Shown here piece after piece: positions 11,231-23,439 of a DNA stretch of 64,000 bases; position 1 is the stretch's first letter; each line of letters opens with the position of its first letter. The notes beneath the pieces were generated by a model, which did not search any database, was not told where the DNA came from, and saw only the letters and a program-made list of their open reading frames with translations. The translations under genes were made by a program, and so were the position numbers. Source of the stretch: Anastrepha obliqua (Eukaryota; Arthropoda; Insecta; Diptera; Tephritidae); the NCBI RefSeq assembly GCF_027943255.1, contig NC_072895.1:36864001-36928000 (forward strand). The letters run 5' to 3'.

Positions 11231-11744
11231 GAGGTTTGTAATGCTATTGAAGTGGCGCTTTAGTGCTACTTGGTTAGTGCCAGAATGGTCCTTCAACCAT
11301 TTCACCTACCTACCAACCAGAAAGAGTACAAAAAATAGTACATAGTTGCATGCTACTATTTGCATAATTACCTCGGAGGACCCGTAGATCTCAATATTGC
11401 CTTTCAGATTATTGATAGGAGGTGAATTTCGCCATCACAACCCAGTGAACTTGATAAATTGTTGTCCGAGTTGCGGAGTGCGGGACTTAGATTAAATTGG
11501 AAATGTTTGATTTATACCTAATAAACTCTGTAAATAACTTCATAATCCTTTTTCCTAATTCCCCAATTACAAGGCAGAAAGTATTCAGTTTTTACGCAAG
11601 CAAAATTATTCTTCGTTTTACATCCATATGTACAGTGAATTGAAAATTTATTTGTTTGTTTCTTAAATTTAAAGCAAACCATAAAATCAGAATCGAAATT
11701 TTTAATTCTTAATGCTTTCTTTTATTACGCTTGTGATTAATATA
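11231..11744. other. AT-rich stretch without recognised content
   Basis: No reading frame, repeat boundary or RNA gene can be supported between the retrotransposon scrap and the DD41D mini-element. Confidence 0.4.
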
Positions 11745-12122
11745 AAGGGTGGTTAAATTTCAAGGGCCGATGTTGAATGTGAACCACAACTAAACGTCAA
11801 CGACACCGTTGGACTTCTTTCTTTGAGGTTATTTGAAGGAGAAGATGTACGTCGATAAGCCAGCAACAATTCAAGAGCTAAAGGATGAGATAATTCGGCA
11901 CATTAACGGCACTGAACCTCAATTATGCCTCAGTTTCATCGAAAATTCGGACCATCGGATGGAGGTGTGCCGTTGAGGCCGCGGCGGCCATTTGGCCGAT
12001 ATTTTGTTCCATACGTAATAGAGCCATACCAATATTATCATAATAAAGAAAAATGACAGTAATTTGTATTACTTTGTATTTTATTCAAAATCAACACCGG
12101 CCCTTGAAACTTAACCACCCTT
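11745..12122 (+). mobile_element. Short internally deleted DD41D (rosa-type) mariner
   Basis: 378 bp bounded by inverted repeats AAGGGTGGTTAAATTTCAAG (left) and AAGGGTGGTTAAGTTTCAAG (right, reading inward), flanked by TA on each side (11743-11744 and 12123-12124). The interior keeps only the last part of the transposase: a TPLDF-like motif, then DKPATIQELKDEI and HRMEVC. It is nearly the same sequence as the matching part of the 922-bp element at 36,693-37,614, so both descend from one family by internal deletion. Non-autonomous. Confidence 0.85.
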
Positions 12123-12236
12123 TATAAAATGCACATCAGGCAGAAAATGAATAAAAAATAAAATAAATTCAATCAACCGAAATAAAGAAAATACACAAAA
12201 AAAGAGGTTGTCTGTAAAGTCGGTTTACTGACGATA

Positions 12237-12834
12237 GTTTAACGTGACAACGTCATAAGAAAATATTGATGGAATGGTTGCAATTTTCAAAACAAAATTT
12301 TAATTTTATTTGTTTGATAGATATTTTGTATGGATATAGAGGAGGAGGTAAATGGAATTGCAATGGAATAGGTCAAGTTACATTTACACAAACGTGAAAA
12401 ATGACGAAACATTTATCAAATTCATGAAAGATATCTTCAATTTCGATTGTGCATCAGATGTTAATAAGTCAACAACACTAAGAGGCACCATCATCGATTT
12501 GCCTTTTTCAAGACACTTTACACTCGAAATACATATATATGCTCACTCAAGTAGGACAGAGCCAGATGTCGAACGTTGTCGAACGCGGGGACCGATTGAG
12601 CTCTTTGTCGTTCGTTCCGCGCTCTCGCATGTACATACATATATACGCTCACTTAAATAGGAGAGAGCAAGATGTCGAACGTTGCCTTTCGTTTGCTTTG
12701 TTTGCTTTGTCGTTCGTTCCGCGCTTTCGCTTGCAGTTCATTCAAGGTAACGACAATGAGCAAAGTAACGACACATTTTTGTGTGCGTGCAGCCGGCTAA
12801 ATCGAATTATAAGACGTTATCACGTCAAAATTAA
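12237..12834. mobile_element. Terminal-inverted-repeat element of unknown family
   Basis: The ends are imperfect inverted repeats: AACGTGACAACGTCATAAG at 12,241 and, on the other strand at the right end, GACGTGATAACGTCTTATA. Inside is a 102-codon frame (12,352-12,660) with TFIKFMKDIFNFDC and TIIDLPFSRHF, which I cannot assign, and two direct repeats of about 90 bp beginning at 12,541 and 12,647 (GCTCACTCAAGTAGGACAGA in the first). A single mobile unit is inferred from the paired ends. Confidence 0.45.
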
Positions 12835-13246
12835 ATAAGGTTGCAATAAAATACAATAGAATAAAATAAATAACATCAAATTTGATTCTCACTTCTTTGT
12901 GTGAATACAAAAATCCAAATACATGGAAATTGCTTAACAGTTACTAGTAATTTCTTCCTCTCTTCATTATTCAAATGTATTTTCACCCTTTTTGTGGTTT
13001 CTGCTGTGTTCTCCACTATATACACAAAATAAAGAATCGGTTGATTTAAGTTTTGAAAGTTGATATTTTTAAGGAAACTTACTTGTTCCAACAATGTATA
13101 AAATTTTCAATTCTAGTTTATCAATTTTAACGAACTGTCAGTTTTCGCTCAATTGGTGTGAAAACAAGTTGCCGGCATCATGTTGCTGAGATATTGCGCG
13201 GTGTTTTCACGGCGTGAACTGAGCACTACGCTTAAGGGGGGAGCCT
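12835..13246. other. AT-rich stretch without recognised content
   Basis: Short frames only. No repeat ends, RNA gene or coding signal can be supported. Confidence 0.4.
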
Positions 13247-13972
13247 GGTTTATGAGGTCTAAAAATTGCATCTCTTTGCGATTTTTGTTTTTAAGGAAAA
13301 AATTAATTTAGCACTGAAAAGTTTTTTCTATCTCTTAATGAACATTTAAAAAGTATACAAAACTTTTGTACTGGTTAAAATAAGTTGAAAAAATGTTTAA
13401 CATAGAAATTAGTAGAGCGCTGCAACGCTGGAGTTTCCAACTGGCGTACAAGATACAGCTCGCAATTATTATCTAAAGCAAAAAATTCAAATGGATTTCT
13501 AATTATTATGATTTTTTATTCCAGATGAACTAAGAAAACTGATAGAAATTCCAAAATTTCAACTTTTTGGAGGTTTTAAAGAAAAAAATGCCTTTCTATA
13601 AAAAAAAATTCACTTCAACTTGGTATAAAAATCTTGAAATTTTTTTTTAATCTATTTTGTTAGTTCAAATAGAAGAGAATTTAATACTGAAGGGTTTTTT
13701 TTCAAAAGGTTCATTAGTTTTTTTTTTCATTCATGTACGCCAATTCAAAGAAATCATAAAAATGAAAAGTCTAGAAAAGAAGATAAGGTTTGTACTATAG
13801 CTGTCCGGTCACAGCGTAACTACCTAACGCTCGCCTACCTTTGGCTTTGTATCTACGGAAATATTGAGAATTAGGCTCTGTAACTTTGTGTGAATATTCT
13901 GAAACATATTAGGAATCGCTTAAAACGAAAAAAAAAAATTGATTTTTTTGACCTTATAAACCATAAACAAGT
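13247..13972. repeat. MITE-like AT-rich repeat
   Basis: GGTTTATGAGGTCTAAAAAT near 13,247 is matched on the opposite strand at about 13,972 by GGTTTATAAGGTCAAAAAAA, giving inverted ends about 720 bp apart around very AT-rich, non-coding DNA. A small DNA-transposon-derived repeat is the likely reading. The family is unknown. Confidence 0.35.
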
Positions 13973-14228
13973 ATAATTGTATAATATAAAGTAAGCCCTT
14001 CTTGGGTTTGTTTTAAAGCAAAGTGTTTGGGTTCCAAATGAATTAAGTTAATCGTGTAAGAATGTGTTCATCACATCACATTAGACACAATGTGGAGCCG
14101 CGTTTGGACAAGCTGGAGCAGGAGCATCATCAGCAACACTTCCAAAACCAGGTATCCATCAACGAAAAATACGGCTTTGTTTGTGGTTGGACAGAAAATG
14201 TGCTGTGTACTTGTACATAGTTGCTGAA

Positions 14229-15372
14229 ACTATATAAAACAATGTCACAGTGGACGCGTGAACTACTTGCGTTTGCAATCGAAGCGTATTTCAAGGCCAA
14301 TGTTTCGTGTGTAACTGTTCGTCGTAGATTTTGTTCACGTTTTGTCTATTCGACGTTTACGTGGCAGCCCAATTGAATATTTGATTCGTTTATGGGTGTG
14401 AAAGTTCCGGCAACAAGGTCGATGGCAAACAGCCCGCGGCCGAGGCCTGGCCGGATATCGAGAACAAAAGAAAATATTGAACTCGTCTGTGTGCAAGAGA
14501 GCGGCTGCCCGGGGCTTCCAAAAATTATTATGTATAAAATATTGAAGAAGGATCTAAGACTTCACCACCTTCGAAATTCAAATTGTGCAACTGCCCAGGT
14601 CGAAAAATTAAAATTTGCGTAAAAATTGCTACGAGACAATGGTGGAGTGATTTCGTACTATAAACACCATCGTTTGGCTTGATTAAGCTCATTTTCATTC
14701 AAATGGAAGTGTAAATAAGCAAAATAGTCAATGTCGGCCCCCCAGTCATCGGACAGAACCCACTATTAAAACATCAACAGCAACTTCACAGTCCCCAAGT
14801 GAGGGTTCGGTGTGCATTGTCAAGCAGTGGAATAATTGGAGCACATATTTTTAAAACTCGTCGAGGGCAAACAATTTCTGTGGACGGTGGCTCTTATCGG
14901 TGCATGCTGAATGATTATTTGCTGCCAATAATGAAAGAACATCTTTCCTTCAGCACACACACATGTTTTCGGCCAGACAGACCATGGCGATACTGCGTGA
15001 TTTCTTCCGTAGCAAACTGACAAGTCGTTTCGGTGGCAAATCCTGGCCAGCCAGGTCGCCCGATTTTACCACTATGGACTTGTTACCATGGCTATAAGCA
15101 TCGGAAATTTAGCGAAACCTCAGCATTAAATATTTTCTTTTAATGTCGTTCGCGAGGTTATGGGTATCCCGGCATCACTTTTGCCGCGAGTGGCACAAAG
15201 TACGGAAACCAGATTCCCAGAGTGTACCTGACGTAACAATCCACATTTAGAGGAATAAATTGAAAAAAAAAAAATTCAAAATTTTCTTTTTTGCAATAGT
15301 TATTGAAATAAACTTTTATCATCAGTGGTTCGTATCTAATTTGGCTTCATTATTCTAGCACCGGGCACCCTG
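14229..15372 (+). mobile_element. Degenerate DD41D-type mariner copy
   Basis: The transposase start is at 14,242 (MSQWTRELLAFAIEAYF). Then come a scrambled DNA-binding region (TKENIELVCV), VRCALSSSGIIGAHIF (about 14,800), VDGGSYRCMLNDYLLP and, in another frame, SRFGGKSWPARSPDF where the last catalytic segment should be. The right end has CAGGGTGCCCGG on the minus strand next to TA at 15,373-15,374. No left terminal repeat was found. Many stops and frameshifts mean it is dead. Confidence 0.6.
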
Positions 15373-15374
15373 TA

Positions 15375-16775
15375 TACACTTATAAATATGCAGCCTGAAA
15401 AAAATCAAAAAGAGGTCTTGGGGCCACCATGTATTAAAAAACCAAACCCGCTGCGGATTGCACGTGAACGTTGTAAAGAAATGCGGTCGGCCATAATTGC
15501 TTCCTGCGCGTCTCCTGCACGTGACGCAGACGAGCGGTATATGTGGCTGGCAATATCGCCACGCGCATCGTGCCTTACCGCATCACTGAAGTGAATGCAC
15601 TTCTCGGATCGGATTTTCGAGGTGAATGTAAAACCAGCAACATTTTGTAGTGTCACAAGACTTTCAATTAAAAAGCTGATGCCGTCGATGGAGAGAGAAG
15701 TGCGATTTCAATTCAAGTTCGCTCATTCCCGTGCGTCTAGCATTCGCCATGGCTATAAACAATTCGCATGGACAAACGTATCCAGCAGGTGGAATAAGCT
15801 TGGAAGAATCGTAAGTTTCTTCTATGGGCATTTGCAAGAGAGTAGTTCCTGAGTGGGAACATCGAAAAAGTATGGTACAAAGGTAAAACCAATGTTTTTT
15901 ACCCAAATGTTTTGCGATTTAACGATAGCCATTCATATTTTCTTTATTTTTTAATAGAATAATTTTAGAAAAATAAATATTTTCGAATTTTGTTTGATAG
16001 TTTCAACCTACATGCTAGTAGGCCACTACGCCTTCTATGAAGTTAGATCGCATCCTTTGGAGGTCACCTTCTATCTCGTTTCACTGCAAATCCGACAAAT
16101 ATTTGATGTATTTGAAATACAGGGAATACACCAGCAGGACCCATGCATCGGAGATGTTATTTTTAGAAAGATTGTGATTATTTTTCAGCACCACAGGAAA
16201 AAACGGGTTGGAAGTAATTATTAAAGATCACGACACTTTGCGGCCGCCATTTGTAAGCAAGAAACAGCTGATTCAAGTGACGTCATCCGTACCATAAATA
16301 TTTACTTTTGTTAGTGCTCTGTGGAAGGCTGAGCAAAAATTGTTAAAAATTAATGAAACATATTCTACGAATGCCACTCAGTATTCTTCAGTTCATGCAA
16401 ATAATGTAAAATCTTTCGCGTTTTAAAATTAAGCGAGTGCAGCCTCCGTGAAAATTTTCATGCACACAAGAAATTTGCACATTCAATAAAAATTATTGAT
16501 GTATGAATGAGGTTTGCAAATAATTTTAAAACATCGCTAAATTCGTGAACATCATATCAAAATTCTTTGATAACTCCCACCATTGCTGGAATAGGTTTGG
16601 AGTAACCGCCTTCAGTGCGCCGATTTACCCATGGGAATTCCTTCTACTCATCAGTCTCATCTTCCCGGATGTGGGAAATTTGACAGTGCAGCTTATGGCA
16701 AATTTATTCTGGAAGGTTCTGCGAAACAACGTGCCCCAAAGATTACAATTCAAACAGCTGGAAAAAATTAAACAT
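15375..16775. other. Region without recognised genes
   Basis: Several overlapping short frames occur on both strands (for example 85 codons at 15,595-15,852 and 76 codons at 15,994-16,224). None shows a recognisable motif or a paired splice signal. I see no element ends. The GC content is slightly higher around 15,400-15,850 than in the flanks. Confidence 0.35.
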
Positions 16776-17000
16776 CTATAGCAAAAGAGCACACTTACCG
16801 AGGCAATTTAGGTTGAAGTAATTATCCAGTATGCTCGGGAAACTACTCTCAATCCTATAATGTTTTGGGTTAACGATAGTGTAGAGATTCTTTGGCAATT
16901 GGGCACGTGGTGTACTTGGATACCGACCGACTTTTCTATTGCCTATATCCAGAAATTTGTCAGAAAATATATTTGCCGCTTGATATTCTTGCAATTGTAC
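16776..17000 (-). pseudogene. Helitron-type PIF1 helicase C-terminal fragment
   Basis: The minus strand reads EYQAANIFSDKFLDIGNRKV, then LPKNLYTIVNPK and SSFPSILDNYFN before KCALLL and a stop at 16,776. The spacing of FSDKLLDIG, LPxN(F)xxIV, FPxI and NY ... RAIL matches the C-terminal helicase part of Helitron Rep/Hel proteins. No Walker motif remains. The frame runs straight into the SINE copy next door, so the fragment is truncated there. Confidence 0.5.
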
Positions 17001-17009
17001 TCGTAAGCT

Positions 17010-17250
17010 GATGATCACTCTGACTGTTTTGACGCTTCGCCTCGGCAGGCAATGGCAAACCTCCGAGTGTATTTCTGCCATGAAAAAGCTCCTCTTAAAA
17101 ATATCTGTCGTTCGGAGTCGGCTTGAAACTGTAGGTCCCTCCATTTGTGGAACAACATCAAGACGCACACCACAAATGGGAGGAGGAGGTCGGCCAAACA
17201 CCCAAAACAGGTGTACGAGGCAATTATATATGTATATGTCGAACGCAGAA
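17010..17250 (+). repeat. tRNA-derived SINE, 5'-truncated copy
   Basis: Contains CTCCGAGTGTATTTCTGCCA, CTGTAGGTCCCTCCATTTGT and CACCACAAATGGGAGGAGG, the same body as the more complete SINE at 39,130-39,446 but in the opposite orientation. The tRNA-like head is missing. The 3' side ends in an AT microsatellite (ATATATGTATATG). Confidence 0.6.
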
Positions 17251-17933
17251 TGGCTAGCAGCGTCTGCTAGAAATCACCACCGCATAGATGCAATGCTCCA
17301 AATGCAAGAATGTTCGAAAACAAGATAGCGCTTTCCCAAGTGACGCGACGTCAATACAAAAAATAGGCGTTTTCGGCACTCACCACATTCTGTATTCTGT
17401 GCATTGTGCCACAAAAGAATAATGGTGAGCCATAGCATATTTATTCCAGATACAGATCTCATACTTTTGCAAAACTGCAGAGATTGCGCCTTTTTGAAAT
17501 TACATATGGCGTTTGGTTTTCTACAGAACTCGAAATAAAAATCAACTCAAAGACCATTTCGGCTTATCTCAGATTCTTATTCTATTGCGCAGCGACATAA
17601 GGGTTTCTCTCCTAGAGGTATACAACAGCTGAGAGCATTGTTACGGCCGACAACTGAGACAGCTATTGGAGCCTCTCTACAGGAGGCGAGGACGCTATTG
17701 AAGTGTTAGATTTATAAAGCTCGATTTTCAACCTCAATGCTTGTTGGACAGCTCAACTTGGTTTTTAACTATCATTGCCATGTGAAATGTGGAAGGTCGT
17801 TTTTTTACCCGAACCGAATATTTGACTTTTATTCAACAATCGGCTTGCAAAGATTAGTGCACTAGGCCCTTGCCTGCCTACTTGTTGACAGTAGAGGTCC
17901 GAATTCAGAGTCTAATTTCTATTCAACTGAGGT
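17251..17933. other. Intergenic DNA downstream of PPO copy B
   Basis: No supported gene. A stretch near 17,575-17,710 is open in one frame (IAQRHKGFSPRGIQQLRALL) but I cannot name it. Confidence 0.35.
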
Positions 17934-17939
17934 TTTATT
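17934..17939 (-). terminator. Poly(A) signal AATAAA of PPO copy B
   Basis: AATAAA on the minus strand about 143 bases after the stop codon, in the 3' flank shared by all three PPO copies. Confidence 0.6.
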
Positions 17940-18081
17940 TCGTTTATAGATTCACACATACATATACAAGAAAGTGTGCAGAATATTTTGAAATTAATTA
18001 TTGTACGTATATACATACATATGCTTGATACATACGTATATACATATGTTTCATTAGTCCACAGTCCTTGAAGCAAATGGG

Positions 18082-20337
18082 TTAGCATTTCTGTTTTTCA
18101 GTGCTTTTGTCGTGACGCACTACCACATCTACGACGTTCATATTCGGAGTCAGGAATTGGGCAAGGTTTTCAACGCCTGAGCGAGCGAGGCGGTCAAATG
18201 GATACCCCATAGCACGACGGTCTGGATAGCGACGATCACGCAAGCCACAGTAAGATGGCGCATCTTTGCACGTACCTTCGATCAATACCTCGATCTATGA
18301 CAGAAGTAGAAGTTTGATTTACATAAAGAAATAAGATTTTCAATCAGAGACTTTTCCTTACCCTATCCTTATCATAATCGGATACCATTACAAACAATTC
18401 GCAGGGAAGACCTCCAGGTGAACCTTTCGGGATGAGCATATGATCAGGCCATCCACAACCACAGAAGTTGAATTCTAATTCTTCAGAGCTACCTTCTCCT
18501 GGTCCGTTTTTCTCTACATTGCGGAAGGTTTGCTCGAAGGGAATGGTAACACTAGACTCAGAGGATCGGCGTCGAATGGTATTTTCGCCAGGGTTTACTG
18601 TTAATTGCAATGATGGTGGTATAAGCGAGTAGGTAGGAGCGTGCGATACCTCAATACTTACGTGACACAATAAATTTGTCTAATTCTACCATCAGCAAAC
18701 GTTGATCTTTGAAAAGCATTTCCTTATGGGTCTCATCTCTTTTCGGTCCCAGGAAGATTCGTACTGTACCATAACGTTGAGCACCACCATCGTTGTTGAC
18801 GTTGATTGTGTAGGTGAATGGAGTATGTTGGAGATGAGTGAAGCGAACAAACACATCGCCACGTTGCACAAAGTCCAATCCACCTGATAGGTCAATATCT
18901 GATTGTTGCCAGAAAGTTTGAAGAACATTTGGCTGAGATCCTTCGGTATCTACTTGTACACCAGTGATAGATATTTCCGGGTAACTGAGCTCAGATAGAG
19001 AGTATGGTGTGAGACGAGTTTTGTGTTCTTGGAAGATATCATCGATGTATCCGTGCCATCTGTAGAAAACGGGATCTCGCATGGCAGTGGTGGTATCACC
19101 CATTACACCAAATGACTCCAAATAAGAATGATCGGGATCGTGAGAATATGAAATGAACACGTGGCCCATATTGTGTAAATCACCATACGTGGCCCGGTTT
19201 GCAGAAAGAATAGATGATTCAATCAGGTTGCCCAAAATATCAATACCACGAACTTCATCCAGTGGGACCTGATTGCCACTTTCCTGAATTAAGAAACATT
19301 TTATTAGTTGCACTTGTATATTTTGGACATGGATAAGTGGTGTGGTGTAAACTTACATCAGTGACAAAGCCTTTCGCTATAGCACTAAATATACGATCGC
19401 TCCAGCGCTCCAAGTCAGTTACATCCATTTGAATTTGATCCAATGGTCGGTTTAGGTCTGACAATTTTGTATCTTTAAATCGTGGTGGCCAAGCGCGACT
19501 AGCCACCAATGAGTCCAATTTGGGGAAGTACCCTTCCTTTATGGGATCGCGTAAGTTGTTGAAACGCAAAACTCGAGCCAGATTATTGCTGAAGCGTTCC
19601 AAGTTATACCGAGCCAATATTTGTTCATGCATGTAGTAGAATAGTTCACCACGACGATCCTTGTTCACAATGGCACGATCGCCGGCTTCAAAGGGATACA
19701 CCAAATGCCAATGCCAATGATGTAGATTGATGCCAAGATCTTCACGGAAATACCAAAGCCGATGTTCGGGATCTAAGTCGGAAGCAGTGTAATCGCTTGG
19801 AATAGTAATTGACATACGTGATCCCTCAGGAACCACGGCAACTTCCTCCCGAATCTGACGGAAAATACGGGAGTCCACAAACTTGTCGGGGAAGCTCTGT
19901 ACAAGGGGCGGAATGTTCAGTCCTTTGGTGTCCTTACGATGTAGCAGCGCCACCGACAGTGCATAATTGAACAAATACGGATTCAAACGATCGCGGGCAT
20001 AAACGGCAACACTCTGAAGATCGCCAATGGAACGCACACCCATGAAAATATCAATCAGGCGACCAGCAATACGACGATGAGCCGGAATGAAAAGAGAAAA
20101 TTGTACATCTCGGGGTAGTGACATGGGTACACGCAGATCTGGAATGGGTATATCCTTCACAGGAATGCGTCGCTCCGCTTGTTCACCAAACCGATTTGGC
20201 AGTAACTCACCAATGGAACGATATTGATCAGTGAGAAATTTTTCAGGCAGATCGAACACTGCGTCTTTTCCCTTCTGCACGAAAATGGGCTCGTTAGGAC
20301 GATCGAAGAGCAACAGCAAATTCTTTTTGTTGGCCAT
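18082..20337 (-). CDS. PPO2-like: Prophenoloxidase, PPO2-like, tandem copy B
   Basis: Same enzyme family and role as copy A. Exons on the minus strand are 20337-19357, 19283-18662, 18597-18362 and 18294-18082 (stop TAA), giving 683 aa with no internal stop or frameshift. Start is MANKKNLLLLFDRP. The activation site is NRF (R49-F50). CuA is H207, H211 and H237; CuB is H364, H368 and H404 in the same motifs as copy A. Exon 3 encodes NFCGCGWPDHML, two residues longer than in A, and the protein ends in KQKC. Intron 2 (64 bp) is unlike that of A and C, whereas intron 1 is almost identical to A. The middle of exon 1 (19,910-20,104) is identical to copy C over 195 bp. It is probably expressed from its own TATA promoter. 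Confidence 0.96.
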
Positions 20338-20432
20338 TACGATGATTAAGTAGTTTCTGTGGCAGATATGGATTAAAAGACTGAATTTGAAGTTCGGGTT
20401 CTATGTACACCACGTTTGCTTCAACACGAAAC

Positions 20433-20535
20433 TGATGAACTGAAACAAGAAATGCACTCTTATATACTAACAGAAAATTTAATTAGTAGCTACCACTAAG
20501 ACCTCTGCGGTCGCATTATCACATAATGTGCGGTC
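20433..20535 (-). promoter_or_regulatory. Core promoter and RUNX-GATA-RUNX cluster of PPO copy B
   Basis: TATATAAG at 20,459-20,466 (minus strand) with TCAGTT motifs downstream. TGCGGTC at 20,506-20,512 and 20,529-20,535 flank TTATCA at 20,516-20,521. Spacing is the same as in copy A. Function is inferred from motif identity and conserved position. Confidence 0.6.
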
Positions 20536-21155
20536 ACAACTGCAGCTAGATTTCGCTCTCAGACTTCTTTCCCACATACATATGTATGCATGTATAGTAT
20601 GTATGTGTGTATGCCTTCCGAGTGCAAATTTCAAATGATAAATATGAGAATCAAAATGATTTGTTAATTGCCAATACAAACTTGAGCATACTAAAGGTCA
20701 TTTGCTAGCAAATGTTTTCTGCTGCTGTCTCAGAGAAAATGGTCTTGCATGCCCAAGCATCTGACCTATGCATTTTACGGACGTCTTATTTGTATGGAGA
20801 AATTTTTGTGTCAAGGTAAAAAACCAGACTCCCCCTGGAGGAGTTCATTTTGTCATTAAAACGTACTCGAAACGGAAAGACGTGGCTTAAATGCTTTAAA
20901 GTTCAGCGTAGTAATGAAATGTTTCAAAAATTTTCCGGTTTTGCATCACTGTCATCGAGGTTTTAAATAATATTTTAATAAAATTCTAATAAAGGGTTTT
21001 CTGGTACGTGGAATTCATTTCGGAAAATTGTGTTTAGCTCTACTTTATGTTATGATGTTATTGTTATTGCGTTGTACTAACTTTTTTTCAAATAAATGCT
21101 CAAAATTCAATGTTGTTATTTAGCTAAATTAGCATTCGTTCGATTGTGAAAATTT
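20536..21155. other. Upstream flank of PPO copy B
   Basis: Homology to the flanks of the other PPO copies runs to about 20,694 (ACAAACTTGAGCATACTAAAG, like copy C) but with a deletion relative to both. The rest is AT-rich and unassigned up to the DD41D fragment. Confidence 0.45.
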
Positions 21156-21653
21156 TTGTTATTTGGAAATAAAATCCGAGATATTCTTATTGATGTAAAA
21201 GGTTTTCCTATAACATGTGTTATCTATCGCTATCGAGAGATGATTAACGATTTTTTATGGGCGGAATTGGATGGTATTGAACTGGACAACGTTTATTTTC
21301 AACAAGACGGCGCTACGTGCCACACAAGCAACGGAACTATTGATCTTTTACGGGAAAAGTTTCCGGTCCGTGTTATCTCTCGAAGAGGTGATCATAATTG
21401 GCCACCGAGATCTTGTGATTTAACACCTTGTGACTTTTTTCTTTGGGGCCACGTGAAAGAGAAGGTGCACGCCAACAGCTCAGGGTCAATTCAAGACCTC
21501 AAAGATGAAATTTGTGAGGCTATCGAGGACATAGGGCAGCCACTTAGCAATTCGGTTACGGACAATTTCATGAAAAGGATATAAACATCCGAACATTTAC
21601 ATTAAAAAGTAGCATTTTTCTTTGAATATCAAACTAACACCTCTTATTGGAAA
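21156..21653 (+). pseudogene. DD41D-type mariner transposase, catalytic half
   Basis: A 142-codon frame ends in TAA at 21,584. It contains REMINDFLWAELDGIELDN, FQQDGATCHTSNGTIDLLRE, ISRRGDHNWPPRSCD and LTPCDFFLWGHVKEKV. The second and last Asp are separated by 41 residues, which defines the DD41D group. The first catalytic Asp and the DNA-binding domain are missing. The downstream sequence TAACACCTCTTATTGGAAAA is probably its 3' terminal repeat; the left end was not found. The C-terminal half itself is undamaged, so the copy is relatively young. Confidence 0.75.
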
Positions 21654-22000
21654 ACCATATATTTTTATTGTTAAAGTCAACTGTTATTTTTGTTTTTTAA
21701 CCACTGTCATCGAGTCTATTCAAATGAGTTTTCCCTCTTCGAATGAAATATTTCTTTGAAAAATGTTTAGTGCTGGCATCATATTTCCGGTGCCAATTAT
21801 ATATCATAAGTGGTTGCCAAATTTTCCAAACAATTAACGGTTAACATTTTCATCAATATCTCTCCCTGTAAGCATACACACTTTTTAATTTCGACAAGTC
21901 TAGGCTCGAATATAAAGCAGTTTTGTGGTGTACGGATCGATCAATTCAGTGCTATTACGCCGTAAAAAACCAAGCATAGCAAATTATTTTGAAATCACAT
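21654..22000. other. AT-rich stretch without recognised content
   Basis: No gene or repeat boundary can be supported here. Confidence 0.35.
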
Positions 22001-23400
22001 AGAATTACTGTGACTGCAGAATGGAAATTTAATATGAAGCATAACCCTAAGATTCCTAAATTCTTGAAGAGATTGTAAGATTCCTTAGAGGGTTCAGATT
22101 GAACATCATCGAGTGTGACAACGCACCGCCTTCGACTCAAATAGGATTAAAGCCATTGCAGAAAAGTAGAATGAAAACCCATACAAACGAGCCCGTCGAT
22201 CAACACCATTTATGAAACTTTGTCGAGGACTTTAGTAAAGTCAGTGTAAATGCAATGAACTTGGCACCCAGAAGAAAACGCTGAGCCACAATACTCACTA
22301 AAGGCAGCAGATTTGTGAGTGTAGAGCGACCCGACACATATTCGGGCAAATTGAAGTCTTAACTGTCATTAGTGAGCTTCGAGATAGGTCTATAATTAGA
22401 CCTAGAGTGGTATCTCTTATTGCCGCTTTTGATTATAGGAATCAATAGAAGCGAGTTTCCAAGCATCAATGAGTTTGGAAATTATTTTCAGCGCAGGCAC
22501 CAGAGAAGGGCAATTTTTAAATAAAATATCCTCAAGAGGTATTTTTGAGTTACTATATCTTCAACTACATAGATATATGTTAAGAACCAAGGGAACATGA
22601 TGCATATCCGGAGAAGTGACTGGGGAGTAACATCCAGACAGGTCACAGTTAATACCATCACTAACAAAGATGAGATCCAACATTTTATCGTACTTGTTTT
22701 TAAATCTATTCATTAGAGCTATGCGGAATAGCAGAGGCTAGCGAACGATAGATGCAGCGGCCTCATCAGCGACAGAAGTAGGCGACGTGAGAGTAGCAGA
22801 GCAATCAGTACGTGTATTAGCGTGCGAGATACCAGCAGCATCAGCCTCAGCATGAATAGGCGAATTTACAGCTGCAGGGTTTACTGCAGGAATACAGTTT
22901 ACTCTGCATAGAGAGAAGCTCCGCTTGCAGGTTATCAACCTTTCCAAGTAACATCTGTTTATCGTCGTGTAAATACTGCAGAAGGAAAATCACACCAACA
23001 CACGCGCAGCCAATTCGTTCAAAACAGGACTAAGTATATAGTAGACTCCAACTCTTTGCCATTGTATTGTTTTTGTGTAACACCAGCGAGCGCGACAGAT
23101 AGCGACTGTTGTTTTTCTGGAACATCTAAATGAGTAACAACAGCATCCGAAATATCCACAGGTGGCAATGGTTCAGCTGCAATGCGGTGTGGAGGCGAGG
23201 ACCGAATAGAGTTTCGCTGCATTTTTGCGCAAATTTACCAGTAAAATGCACTATCTGATTTCGACGTCAGCTTCGGCTTCAGATAAATTAAAAGGAGCTG
23301 CTTATCTTCCTGGATTTCTATCAAATCCAAAGCGGCAGCATGCGAAATGTTGAATAAATCGTCGATTTTTTCTAAAAAATTCTTATCAAGTTTTTCATGC
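22000..23400 (-). pseudogene. Jockey-like non-LTR retrotransposon remnant
   Basis: Minus-strand order from 23,400 down: LDKNFLEKIDDLFNISHAAA (about 23,390-23,330); a 67-codon Pro/Ser-rich frame (23,019-23,222); DDKQMLLGKVDNLQAELLS, a short coiled-coil typical of ORF1 (about 22,970-22,910); KMLDLIFVSDGINCDLSGC with a HH.PL-like end of the endonuclease (about 22,690-22,600); DAWKLASIDSYNQKR and FSEYCGSAFSSGCQVHCIYT followed by DFTKVLDKVS, the reverse transcriptase fingers (about 22,480-22,200). Most of the endonuclease and the catalytic YADD part are lost and stops are frequent. Confidence 0.6.
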
Positions 23401-23439
23401 TGAGATAATCGTCGTCATACAAGGGCTCTACTTTTATTG

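Noticed and set aside
16740..16810. Apparent mini-intron GTAAGT...TATAG on the minus strand
   Set aside because: Only about 23 bases, too short for a fly intron. The frame reads through as the helicase fragment.
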